Source: an uncultured Pseudomonadota bacterium (GTDB taxonomy: Bacteria > Pseudomonadota > Gammaproteobacteria > Burkholderiales > SG8-39). From it: a stretch of 64,000 nt of DNA. The notes beneath the pieces were generated by a model. That model made no database searches. It saw only the letters and a list, made by a program, of their open reading frames with translations, and was not told the DNA's origin. Shown piece after piece: positions 47,939 through 56,341 of the stretch; position 1 is the stretch's first letter; each line of letters begins with the position of its first letter. The DNA lies in NCBI GenBank assembly GCA_903921325.1, contig CAIXPL010000026.1:1-64000 (forward strand). The letters are read 5' to 3'. A program made the position numbers and the translations under genes.

Positions 47939-49257
47939 GCGCCCTCGTCGTTACCGCGATCCTGCTCGGGGTGATGCTGGTACTGCTTGCGGGCGGCGTC
48001 TGGATCGCCATCGCGCTCGCAATCACCGGCTGGTTTGGCCTTGCCTTTTTCACCCACAGCCCACCGGCAGCCAATCTGTTTACTGCGTTCTGGAGCACAA
48101 CGAACTCCTGGGAACTGGCCGCGCTGCCGCTGTTCATCTGGATGGGTGAAATTCTGTTTCGTACCAAGTTGTCCGAAGAGATGTTCGAAGGCTTGTCGCC
48201 CTGGATAGGCTGGCTGCCAGGCCGATTGATGCATGTGAACATTCTGGGTTGCGGCCTGTTCGGCTCAGTCTCGGGGTCCTCGGCCGCCACTTGCGCGATG
48301 ATCGCCAAGGTGGCCCTGCCGGAACTGAAACGGCGCGGCTATGACGAGCGCATTTGCCTCGGCTCGCTCGCCGGGGCGGGCACCCTGGGCATCCTGATTC
48401 CGCCCTCGATCACCATGGTGGTCTATGCTGTGGCTGCTGACGTATCGATCATCAAGATCTTCCTCGCCGGCTTTCTGCCAGGCGCGTTGATCATGCTGCT
48501 GTATTCGGGCTATATCGCGATCTGGGCGTTGCGCCATCCCGAACTCACCCCCAATGATCGCATCGAGATGCGCTTTGGTGAACGGATGTACGCCTCGCGT
48601 CGTTTGATCCCCTGTCTGGCGCTGATCGGGTTCGTCGTCTGGGTGCTGGTGGCCGGCTACGCGACCGCCACCGAAGCGGCGGCCTATGGCGTGCTCGGCT
48701 CGCTGCTGATTGCATGGTGGGGCGGATCGCTCACCTGGGCCGGGCTGCGCGACAGCCTGATCGGCACCATGCGCTTGTCCTGCATGATCATGTTCATTCT
48801 GGCCGGGGCCGCGTTGCTCACCAAGGCCATGGGCTTTACCGGCATTCCACGTGGCCTGGCCGAATGGGTCGGTTCGCTCGGTCTGTCGCCCTTCATGCTG
48901 ATCGCTGCGCTCACCGTGGTGTACATCATTCTAGGCACCGCTCTGGATGGCATTTCGATGATCGTGCTTACCACTGCGATCGTCATTCCGATGGTGCAGC
49001 AGGCTGGCTTTGACCTCGTCTGGTTTGGCATTTTTATCGTAATGCTGGTTGAAATTGCCGAGGTAACGCCGCCCGTTGGCTTCAACCTGTTTGTCTTGCA
49101 GACCATGAGCGGGCGCGACAGCCTGTACGTCGCGCGCGCCGCGCTGCCGTTTTTCTGGTTGTTGGTCGTGGCCATTGCGATCATCACGATATTCCCGGTG
49201 ATCGTCACCTGGGCCCCCGATGTACTGATGAGTACGAACGCTCCGCCGAACCACTAG
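47935..49257 (+). CDS. TRAP transporter large permease (DctM)
   Basis: A 440-residue DctM-type permease with about 12 helices. It shows the conserved GSVSGSSAATCAMIAKVALPE loop (split near residue 118), the GTLGILIPPSITMVVYAV re-entrant segment and LGTALDGISMIVLTT. It uses an ion gradient to import a ligand delivered by the periplasmic protein. The TRAP gene order here is Q-M-P, with the binding protein last. Confidence 0.95.
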   Translation: MSALVVTAILLGVMLVLLAGGVWIAIALAITGWFGLAFFTHSPPAANLFTAFWSTTNSWELAALPLFIWMGEILFRTKLSEEMFEGLSPWIGWLPGRLMHVNILGCGLFGSVSGSSAATCAMIAKVALPELKRRGYDERICLGSLAGAGTLGILIPPSITMVVYAVAADVSIIKIFLAGFLPGALIMLLYSGYIAIWALRHPELTPNDRIEMRFGERMYASRRLIPCLALIGFVVWVLVAGYATATEAAAYGVLGSLLIAWWGGSLTWAGLRDSLIGTMRLSCMIMFILAGAALLTKAMGFTGIPRGLAEWVGSLGLSPFMLIAALTVVYIILGTALDGISMIVLTTAIVIPMVQQAGFDLVWFGIFIVMLVEIAEVTPPVGFNLFVLQTMSGRDSLYVARAALPFFWLLVVAIAIITIFPVIVTWAPDVLMSTNAPPNH

Positions 49258-49267
49258 ACTTGCACGT

Positions 49268-49317
49268 TCTTTGCCGCCCACTTCGCCGTCCTTCTTTGCC
49301 GCCCACCTCGCCGTCCT
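49268..49317. repeat. 25-bp tandem duplication between dctM and dctP
   Basis: Two adjacent copies (49268-49292 and 49293-49317) differ at one base. They lie between the dctM stop and the ribosome site (TGGAGA) of dctP, so they lengthen the leader without touching coding sequence. Confidence 0.85.
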
Positions 49318-49334
49318 CTTCTGGAGACTTTCAC

Positions 49335-50372
49335 ATGACGCCAGCCTGCCTCACCCTGCCGGGGCACCCCGCGCATCCTCTCACCCACCTTGCCCGCGCC
49401 TGCGCGCTGAGCGTGTGGATGGCGGTGCTCGCGTTCGCCATCAGCGTGCCTGCGCGCGCGCAAACTCACTGGGATCTACCCACCGGCTACCCGCTGTCGA
49501 ACTTTCACACGGTGAACATTGAACTGTTCAGCAAGGATGTCGATCACGCCACCGCCGGGCAATTGAAGATCACAGTCCACCCGAACGCGTCCCTGCTCAA
49601 AATGCCCGAGATCAAGCGCGGTGTGCAAACCGCACAGGTGCCAGCCGGTGAGATTCTGCTGTCCTCGCATGCCAATGAAGACCCGCTGTTTGGTCTGGAT
49701 TCAGTCCCCTTCCTTGCTACCAGCTATGCCGATGCCGCCAGACTGATGCGCGCATCGCGGCCCGCACTGGAGAAAAAATTGGCGAGCCAGGGCATACGCC
49801 TGCTGTTCCAGACACCGTGGCCACCACAAGGCATTTTCTCGGCGAAACCCCTGACCTCCGCGGCCGATCTGAAAGGCCTCAAGTGGCGTGCGTACAACCC
49901 TGCCACCGCCCGCATTGCCGAGCTGCTGTCAGCACAGCCAGTAACGATCCAAGCCGCCGAGCTCTCGCAAGCCCTGGCCACGGGAGTGGTGCAAAGCTAC
50001 ATCTCTTCATCGGCTACCGGCTATGACACCAAGACCTTCGAGAGTCTGAAGTACTTCTACGACACCAAGGCGTGGCTGCCACGTAACGCTGTGCTGGTGA
50101 ACCAACGCGCGTTCGATGCCCTGAGTCCGGCGGTGCAAAAGGCGGTGTTGACCGCAGCCTCGGATGCTGAGCAGCGTGGTTGGGCGCTGAGCATGGAAAA
50201 GGATCGCTGGTACACCGAGCAGCTTGCCGCCAAGGGCATGCAGGTTGCCGCGCCCAGCGCCCAGTTGAAAGCCGATCTGGCCAAAGTCGGTGAGATCATG
50301 ACGGCCGAATGGGTGAAAACTGCCGGTGCAGTCGGCGATACCGTGCTGCGTGACTATCGGGCCAGTCATTAG
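49335..50372 (+). CDS. TRAP transporter substrate-binding protein (DctP)
   Basis: A 345-residue periplasmic binding protein. The signal peptide ends at VPARAQ (about residue 36). The mature part has the DctP features HTVNIELFSKDVDHATAGQL, VPFLATSY, the ligand-pocket Arg region LKGLKWRAYNPAT and WLPRNAVLVNQRAFDAL. The carboxylate-binding Arg in that region implies an acidic ligand, but not which one. The ATG at 49335 follows a TGGAGA site. Its TAG stop is the first of three in-frame TAG-CGC-ATG modules in the 42-bp repeat downstream. Confidence 0.92.
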   Translation: MTPACLTLPGHPAHPLTHLARACALSVWMAVLAFAISVPARAQTHWDLPTGYPLSNFHTVNIELFSKDVDHATAGQLKITVHPNASLLKMPEIKRGVQTAQVPAGEILLSSHANEDPLFGLDSVPFLATSYADAARLMRASRPALEKKLASQGIRLLFQTPWPPQGIFSAKPLTSAADLKGLKWRAYNPATARIAELLSAQPVTIQAAELSQALATGVVQSYISSSATGYDTKTFESLKYFYDTKAWLPRNAVLVNQRAFDALSPAVQKAVLTAASDAEQRGWALSMEKDRWYTEQLAAKGMQVAAPSAQLKADLAKVGEIMTAEWVKTAGAVGDTVLRDYRASH

Positions 50373-50537
50373 CGCATGCGCACCGCGCGGTCCGACAGCG
50401 AGCCGATTCATTTGCCCTGCGACGCAGCCTGGACGCAATGTGACTGGATCCACTAGCGCATGAATGCAGCCAAGTCTTATCGTGGTTGGCCCAATTAGCG
50501 CATGAACGCACCCAGGCCGCGCTTTGATCCAATCTGC
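50370..50537. repeat. 42-bp in-frame repeat with TAG-CGC-ATG modules between dctP and nnr
   Basis: Four imperfect 42-base units start at 50370, 50412, 50454 and 50496. Units 1, 3 and 4 begin TAGCGCATG, all in the same frame. The first TAG is the dctP stop and the last ATG is the nnr start. Between them lie two tiny open frames (25 and 12 codons), each ending at the TAG of a later module. The antisense strand shows a matching 14-residue periodicity. Confidence 0.85.
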
Positions 50538-52103
50538 ACAGTCGCTCAGATCCGCGCAATCGAAGTAGCGGGGATCGCGCAACGGGCACCCGGCGCGCTG
50601 ATGCAGGCCGCGGGACACGCGGCAGCGCAGCGCGCGCTTGCCCTGCTTGGTGAGCGCGGTGGGCGGGTCCTCGCCCTCGCCGGGCCCGGTAACAATGGCG
50701 GCGATGCGCTCGTTGCGGCACGGGTACTGCGCGCCAGTGGCGTGGCAGTTGACGTGATGATGCAGGGCGATGCGGCCAAACTGCCTGCGGATGCACACGC
50801 CGCAGCGCTCGCCTGGCAAGCCACCGGTGGCACCCTGTCGGCGCAGTGGCCCGGCGCTGCCCCCGCACTCATCATTGACGGATTATTCGGCATCGGTCTC
50901 ACCCGAGCCATGAGCGGACCAACTGCCGCGCTCGTCGAATCTGTCAATGCGCAGTGCGCGCCGGTACTCGCGCTAGACATCCCCAGTGGCCTGGACGCCG
51001 ATTGCGGCGTCGTGCTGGGCGGCGCCATTCGCGCCACCGAAACGATCACCTTCATTGCAAGAAAGCCGGGGTTGCTCACCCTGGATGGCCCCGATCTGTG
51101 TGGGCGCATCGTGGTCGACTCCCTGGGCCTCGATGCGTGGACGCCGACAGACGACCTGGCCGTCAGGGGCGGCCTCAATCACTCAATGACATCAGCACAC
51201 CGTGCCGGTAGTCAGCAACGCACTGCAGCGCTGCCAGCGACCCCTGGCGACTGGATTGATGCACGAGTGCTGCAACTGGTCCCGCCGCCGCGACCCGGCA
51301 ATTTCCACAAGGGCAACGCCGGTACACTCGCCCTGGTGGGTGGCGCCGCCGGCATGGTGGGAGCCGCACTGCTCGCCGGTCGCGCCGCCGCGCGCCTGGG
51401 CGCAGGCAAGGTGCTGGTCGGTCTGCTCGATCGCCAAGGTCCCAGCGTTGATCCGCTGATGCCCGAATTGATGCTGGTGCCCGTGATGCGCGCGATTGAG
51501 AGCGCCAGCGCGATCGCGGTTGGCCCTGGCTGCGGCCTGTCCTTTGGCGCCAAGCGCGCATTGGAAGCAAGTCTTGCACAGCCCTGCCCTCTGGTGATCG
51601 ACGCCGATGCCCTCAATCTGATCGCATGCTCGCCCGCCCTCGCGAATCAATTGGCGGCGCGCTTGCAACCCACCCTGCTTACACCGCATCCGGCCGAAGC
51701 AGCGCGTCTGCTCGGCAGTGCTACGCATATCGTCCAGTCTGACCGCATCGCGGCGGCGCGCGCCATCGCACAGCGCTACAACGCTCACGTGATTCTCAAA
51801 GGGAATGGCAGCGTCCTGTGCCGCCCGGATGGTGATTATGCGATCAATGGTTCGGGCAACCCGGGCATGGCCAGCGCCGGCATGGGTGATGTGCTGAGCG
51901 GCATGCTGCTGGCCTTGCTGGGTCAGGGACTTGGTGCCGCCGACGCCGCTTACCTTGCCACCTGGTTGCATGGCGCCGCGGGTGACGCTTGTGCTGCGCA
52001 ACTGGGGCCATTCGGTTTCAGCGCCTCGGATGTGAGTCTGGCCGCGCGCGCGCAGCTTGCACGCCATTACCTTGGTACGGCCACGGCGGATACTTGCCAA
52101 TAA
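50502..52103 (+). CDS. nnr: Bifunctional NAD(P)H-hydrate epimerase / ADP-dependent dehydratase
   Basis: A 533-residue two-domain repair enzyme that rescues damaged NAD(P)H hydrates. The N-terminal YjeF epimerase domain (about 1-215) has ALAGPGNNGGDALVAARVL and LDIPSGLDAD. The C-terminal ADP-dependent dehydratase domain (about 235-525) has GNAGTLALVGGAAGMVGAA, ALNLIA, LTPHPAEAARLL and the active-site GSGNPGMASAGMGDVLSGM. The two domains are joined by a short variable linker. The ATG at 50502 lies in the last of the TAGCGCATG repeats and has no strong Shine-Dalgarno, which suggests coupling to upstream translation. Confidence 0.93.
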   Translation: MNAPRPRFDPICTVAQIRAIEVAGIAQRAPGALMQAAGHAAAQRALALLGERGGRVLALAGPGNNGGDALVAARVLRASGVAVDVMMQGDAAKLPADAHAAALAWQATGGTLSAQWPGAAPALIIDGLFGIGLTRAMSGPTAALVESVNAQCAPVLALDIPSGLDADCGVVLGGAIRATETITFIARKPGLLTLDGPDLCGRIVVDSLGLDAWTPTDDLAVRGGLNHSMTSAHRAGSQQRTAALPATPGDWIDARVLQLVPPPRPGNFHKGNAGTLALVGGAAGMVGAALLAGRAAARLGAGKVLVGLLDRQGPSVDPLMPELMLVPVMRAIESASAIAVGPGCGLSFGAKRALEASLAQPCPLVIDADALNLIACSPALANQLAARLQPTLLTPHPAEAARLLGSATHIVQSDRIAAARAIAQRYNAHVILKGNGSVLCRPDGDYAINGSGNPGMASAGMGDVLSGMLLALLGQGLGAADAAYLATWLHGAAGDACAAQLGPFGFSASDVSLAARAQLARHYLGTATADTCQ

Positions 52104-52108
52104 ACAAG

Positions 52109-52135
52109 CATCGCGGCGGCAGCAACGCCGCGATG
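52109..52135. terminator. Strong hairpin after nnr
   Basis: A perfect 10-bp GC-rich stem (CATCGCGGCG/CGCCGCGATG, 7-base loop) begins 5 bases after the nnr stop. No T-run follows; a 19-bp repeat array starts immediately instead. It is a likely transcription stop or mRNA end stabiliser. Confidence 0.55.
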
Positions 52136-52203
52136 CAGTAGCAACACTGTGACCCAGTAGCAACACTGTGACCCAGTAGCCACGCTGCGAGGCAGTAGCC
52201 GCC
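52136..52203. repeat. 19-bp tandem repeats between nnr and the SbmA-type gene
   Basis: Units cagtagcaacactgtgacc lie at 52136-52154 and 52155-52173 (identical), with a diverged copy at 52174-52192 and a partial one after it. They directly follow the nnr hairpin. The 161-base gap holds nothing else recognisable. Confidence 0.88.
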
Positions 52204-52264
52204 GGCGAGCGAACCGCGCACTGGATGTCGAAAAACCCAACTGCCATCGAAGAGCATCGCTGCC

Positions 52265-54016
52265 ATGACCAAACCGCTTACTCTTAAAGTGACAGGCCGT
52301 CGTTTCATCGCACGGGCCTGGTCACTTGCGCACCCCTATTGGACATCCGAGGAGCGCTGGATCGCTCGCGGCTTGCTCATTGCGAGCGTCGTACTGACCC
52401 TGTTCATGGTCTACATGGAGGTGTTGTTCAACGATTGGCAGAAGGATTTCTACAATGCACTGCAAGACAAGCAAGAAGCCGATTTCTGGGTCCTGCTGCG
52501 CTATTTCTGCTTGCTGGCCGCCATCATGATTGCGGCCTCGGTCTACCAGCATTACCTGCAAAGCCAGTTGCAGATGCGCTGGCGCGCCTGGCTGACCGAG
52601 CGCTATAGCGAGATCTGGCTCGATCGAAATACCTTCTACCGGCTGGAACTGGAACGGCATACCGACAACCCAGACCAGCGCATTGCCGAAGACGTGCGCG
52701 ATTTCACGAGCGGCGTGCTGTCGCTGGGACTCGGCCTACTCAATGCCCTGGTCACTCTGGTGTCCTTCATCGGCATTCTGTGGGTGGCATCCGGGCCAAT
52801 CAGCGTCGCCGTTTCGGGCCATGCGATCACGCTGCCGGGTTATATGGTCTGGGCCGCCATCCTGTATGCGCTGGCCGGTAGCGCCGTGACCTATGTCCTC
52901 GGCCGGCCACTGGTGCGCCTGGCCAACCAGCAACAGACCCGTGAAGCAGATTTTCGATTCGGATTGATGCGCCTGCGCGAGAACGCCGAAGGTGTAGCGC
53001 TCTACCATGGGGCGGCGATCGAGGCGAGCCAGAGCAAGCAGCGATTTGCCCAAGTGAGGTCAAACTGGTGGGCACTCATCAGCTACACCAAGCGCCTGCG
53101 CTTTTTTACTGTCGGCTATGCGCAGATCGCCATCATTTTTCCTTTCTGGGTAGCGGCCGGCCGCTACTTCTCCGGCAGCATCACGCTGGGCCAGCTGGTG
53201 CAGATCAGCTCGGCTTTTGACAAGGTGCGCGAATCGCTCTCGTGGTTTGTCACCAGCTATGCTGAATTGGCGCAATGGAAGGCCAGCGTCGACCGTCTGC
53301 TGGTATTTCATGATGCCCTCGATGCCGCCTACGACGCACAGTCCGCTAGTGGTCTCACCATGCATCCGCAGGCCGCTGCCAACGGCATCAACGGCACCAG
53401 AGCTATCAGCGGCAGCGGGCTGATCATCGGATTGCCAGACGGACGATCGGTCATTGCCAACAGCGCGTTTACCCTGCGCGCCGGCGACCGGGTGCTACTC
53501 ACCGGGGCATCAGGAAGCGGCAAAAGCACCCTCTTTCGGGCGCTTGCCGGCATCTGGCCATTCGCGCGTGGTCACATCGACATTCCGGCAGGCGCGCGCA
53601 TGTTGTTTCTGCCACAAAAGCCTTATATCCCGATCGGCACTCTGCGCCAGGCCGTCGCCTACCCTGAACCGACTGACCTTTACAGCGATGAACACCTGGC
53701 CATGATCCTGCATGAAGTGGGCCTTGATCGCCTCGCTGGCTCGCTCGATGCCGAGGCCAACTGGTCAATGCAATTGAGTCTGGGCGAACAGCAACGCCTG
53801 GCGATCGCCCGCGCCTTGTTACTGCGTCCTGATTGGTTGTTTCTGGATGAGGCAACCGCCTCACTCGATGAGACTGCGGAAGCTGCGCTGTATCAACGGC
53901 TACAGGACGACCTGCCTGACACCACCGTGGTCAGTATCGCGCATCGCCCGGGCGTCGCGCGCTTTCACAGCCGGCATTGGACCGCTGCCGGCGGTGAGTT
54001 GCAGGCATCAGCCTAG
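52265..54016 (+). CDS. ABC transporter ATP-binding/permease protein (SbmA/BacA-YddA type)
   Basis: A 583-residue half-transporter of the ABC_membrane_2 class. An N-terminal domain of about six helices (residues 30-310) includes the family phrase VLFNDWQKDFYNALQ and TDNPDQRIAEDVRDFT. The ATPase domain (about 375-580) has Walker A GASGSGKST, signature LSLGEQQRLAIARAL and Walker B WLFLDEATASLDE. Relatives include YddA and vitamin B12/bleomycin/peptide importers and exporters, so the direction and cargo are open. The last residues (GGELQASA) fall in the first copy of a 48-bp repeat. Confidence 0.9.
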   Translation: MTKPLTLKVTGRRFIARAWSLAHPYWTSEERWIARGLLIASVVLTLFMVYMEVLFNDWQKDFYNALQDKQEADFWVLLRYFCLLAAIMIAASVYQHYLQSQLQMRWRAWLTERYSEIWLDRNTFYRLELERHTDNPDQRIAEDVRDFTSGVLSLGLGLLNALVTLVSFIGILWVASGPISVAVSGHAITLPGYMVWAAILYALAGSAVTYVLGRPLVRLANQQQTREADFRFGLMRLRENAEGVALYHGAAIEASQSKQRFAQVRSNWWALISYTKRLRFFTVGYAQIAIIFPFWVAAGRYFSGSITLGQLVQISSAFDKVRESLSWFVTSYAELAQWKASVDRLLVFHDALDAAYDAQSASGLTMHPQAAANGINGTRAISGSGLIIGLPDGRSVIANSAFTLRAGDRVLLTGASGSGKSTLFRALAGIWPFARGHIDIPAGARMLFLPQKPYIPIGTLRQAVAYPEPTDLYSDEHLAMILHEVGLDRLAGSLDAEANWSMQLSLGEQQRLAIARALLLRPDWLFLDEATASLDETAEAALYQRLQDDLPDTTVVSIAHRPGVARFHSRHWTAAGGELQASA

Positions 54017-54133
54017 CAAATCAGTCGGACGATTGCGGTTGATTCGTAGCAGGCCTCAGGCTGACAGATCAATCGGACGCCTGCCTCTGGTGAGTTGCAG
54101 GCATCAGACTGACTCGTCATTCGGCGTACTGCA
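53990..54133. repeat. 48-bp repeat at the convergent exporter/glutamate-synthase junction
   Basis: Three units, anchored by GCAGGC(A/C)TCAG at 54001, 54049 and 54097. On the plus strand each ends QAS-x-stop in the exporter frame (stops at 54014, 54062 and 54110). On the minus strand each carries the glutamate-synthase TGA in frame (TCA at 54117, 54069 and 54021). The unit is 16 codons. Confidence 0.88.
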
Positions 54134-55616
54134 TGCGCTCCGAATTCGGATAGGGAAACAGTGTCGAATAGGCCTCGCTGTGGCCTGGCCCTTGAACAAT
54201 GCGCACATGATGGCGGCGCAACTCGCGGGCGTGACGCAAACCGCAGGAATGCGCGATCATGTCGATTTCGCGGTTCATGCCAGTGGCGTAATTGGCAACG
54301 CGCAGGTATTTCTCCTCGACCACCAGACCGCGCTGCAATCGGGGGTTGTGCGTGGTGACGCCAACCGGGCAGGTGTTCATGTGGCAGCGCATGGCCTGGA
54401 TGCAACCGAGCGAGAACATGAACCCGCGGGCCGTGTTTACAAAATCAGCACCGACTGAAATCGCCCAGGCTGCCTTGGCGGACGTAATCAGCTTGCCTGA
54501 GGCAACCACACTCACCCGGTCTTTCAGGCCAGCCACCAGCAACGCATCGACCACCCGCGGCAAGGCTTCGGAGATGGAGAGCGCGACGTGATCGGCAAGT
54601 GCTTGCGGCGCCGCCCCCGAGCCGCCTTCGCCCCCGTCAATCACCAGGAAGTCAGGCGCACTGTCCAGGCCGCGACGCAAAACGGCTTCGCACAGTTCTT
54701 CGGCAAAGTAACGGCCACCGACGGCAGTCTTGATGCCGACCGGTTTGCCGGTCAGTTCACGCAGATGCATGATCTGATCGAGCAGTTGATCGACATTGGC
54801 AATATCGGGATGCCGGTTCGGGCTGATTGAATCCTGATGCGCCGGAATGCCTCGTATGTGGGCAATCTCGTCCGTCACTTTGGCCGCTGGCAGTACGCCA
54901 CCCTTGCCCGGTTTCGCACCTTGCGACAATTTAATTTCAAAGGCGCGGATCGAATCATGCGCGGCCAGCTCGCGTATGCGACTGATCGACAAGTGGCCGG
55001 CATGGTCACGCATGCCGTACTTCGCCGTACCCATCTGCATGATGACATCGCAGCCACCTTCCAGATGGTAGGGCGACAACCCGCCCTCGCCAGTATCCAT
55101 CCAGCAGCCAGCCTCAGCGGCGCCGCGCGACAGGGCACGCACCGCAGGGGCAGAAATGGCACCAAAGCTCATCGCGCTCACATTGACCATGGATCGCGCG
55201 GTAAACGGCTGCCGGCAGTAGCCCTCACCGATCACCCGCGGTGGCGTCGGCAGGCGGTCCTCTTCCAGCACCGCATAAGGGGCATTTACAAAAATCAGTG
55301 CGCCGGCTTCGTCGATGTTGTAGGTCGAGCCAAAACCGATGATGCCGCCCTCGTCCTTGGCCAGGCGATAAACCCAGCCGCGGGTGGCCCGGTTAAAGGG
55401 CATTTCTTCCCGATCGTTAAGGAAGAAATACTGGCGGAAATATTCACCAAGCGATTCAAAGAAATAGCGCAGATGCCCGACCACCGGGAAATTGCGCAAG
55501 ATCGAATGCTTTTTCTGAGTAACGTCGCGTACAAAAAAGTACACCACGGCAAGCACCAAGCCAATGACCACAAGCAAGGTCACTGCCTGGGTCACCATTT
55601 GAATAGCACCGTTCAT
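54117..55616 (-). CDS. FMN-binding glutamate-synthase-family membrane protein
   Basis: A 499-residue protein with one N-terminal membrane helix (VTLLVVIGLVLAVVYFFV) and a glutamate-synthase large-subunit FMN domain. It shows the LSQGAKPGKGGVLPAAKVT loop, FLVIDGGEGGSGAAPQ and the [3Fe-4S]-type Cys cluster CIQAMRCHMNTCPVG. It lacks the glutaminase and C-terminal domains of GltB, so it is not a full GOGAT. Such stand-alone GltS-like proteins are widespread and of unresolved function. Its final codon and stop lie in the third copy of the 48-bp repeat. Confidence 0.88.
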   Translation of the reverse strand: MNGAIQMVTQAVTLLVVIGLVLAVVYFFVRDVTQKKHSILRNFPVVGHLRYFFESLGEYFRQYFFLNDREEMPFNRATRGWVYRLAKDEGGIIGFGSTYNIDEAGALIFVNAPYAVLEEDRLPTPPRVIGEGYCRQPFTARSMVNVSAMSFGAISAPAVRALSRGAAEAGCWMDTGEGGLSPYHLEGGCDVIMQMGTAKYGMRDHAGHLSISRIRELAAHDSIRAFEIKLSQGAKPGKGGVLPAAKVTDEIAHIRGIPAHQDSISPNRHPDIANVDQLLDQIMHLRELTGKPVGIKTAVGGRYFAEELCEAVLRRGLDSAPDFLVIDGGEGGSGAAPQALADHVALSISEALPRVVDALLVAGLKDRVSVVASGKLITSAKAAWAISVGADFVNTARGFMFSLGCIQAMRCHMNTCPVGVTTHNPRLQRGLVVEEKYLRVANYATGMNREIDMIAHSCGLRHARELRRHHVRIVQGPGHSEAYSTLFPYPNSERMQYAE

Positions 55617-55731
55617 GCTGGTCTCCTGATCGGTTCTAGATCATTTATCGGCGCTAGGATCAGCGCAATCGGCCGACTCTGTCTAGCGCGAGAACCGCAA
55701 AAGCGTGCATGAACTCTCGTTGCGCGACCAA

Positions 55732-56226
55732 TCAGTGCAATACGCGGACCGGTAGCTCATCGATTTCGTCGGGTTGGCCGCGATCGATCTCATCGACCGT
55801 GGCGGGCCGCACCGCAATCACCTTGCAACAGAATTTGATTGCGATGCCCGAGAGCGGATGATTGCCATCGAGCACGACTTTGCCATCGGCGATGTCGGTG
55901 ACGGTATAAATCGAGTCATCGTCATCCTCTTCACCGGGCACACCCTCGAACTGCATGCCGACCTCAAGGACCTCTGGAAATGCGTCGCGCGGCGCCAGGC
56001 GCACCAACTCATCGTCATAGTCGCCAAATGCGTCTTCGGGCTCGAGTTCGACCTCGACGGCCGCGCCGGTGCTCTTGCCCTCAAGGGCCGCCTCGACGGC
56101 TGGGAAGATCTCGTCATACCCGCCATGCAGGTAGGACAGCGGCTCAGCCGAGGCTTCAAGCTGATTACCGTACAAATCCCAGATTTCAATCTCGAGGGAT
56201 ACGACTGAGTCCTTGGAAATATTCAC
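55732..56226 (-). CDS. FKBP-type peptidyl-prolyl isomerase (SlyD-like)
   Basis: A 164-residue SlyD-type FKBP. It opens ISKDSVVSLEIEIWDLYGNQL, then YLHGGYDEIFPAVEAALEGK. An inserted-in-flap domain (ELEPEDAFGDYDDELV) and VVLDGNHPLSGIAIKF follow. The metal-binding C-terminal tail of E. coli SlyD is absent. It is a cytoplasmic folding helper and is divergent from the ribosomal oxygenase gene, with 115 bases between starts. Confidence 0.92.
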   Translation of the reverse strand: MNISKDSVVSLEIEIWDLYGNQLEASAEPLSYLHGGYDEIFPAVEAALEGKSTGAAVEVELEPEDAFGDYDDELVRLAPRDAFPEVLEVGMQFEGVPGEEDDDDSIYTVTDIADGKVVLDGNHPLSGIAIKFCCKVIAVRPATVDEIDRGQPDEIDELPVRVLH

Positions 56227-56341
56227 GATAGTCAGTGTCGTTTATTCAGGTAAAAGAAGCCCTGCGCTGCAAGGTCGATTCTAAACCACTTCGTTCGATT
56301 AAGCTTCCCGTACGCATGACACGCAGGAGTCACAAGCCACC

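Noticed and set aside
50007-50819. A 270-codon minus-strand open frame with a clear 14-residue periodicity across dctP and nnr.
   Set aside because: It is antisense to two well-identified genes, and its periodicity simply reflects the 42-bp repeat; no family motif or ribosome site.
52136-52203. Short regular repeats considered as a CRISPR array.
   Set aside because: The 19-bp units are directly adjacent without spacers, and no cas genes are present.
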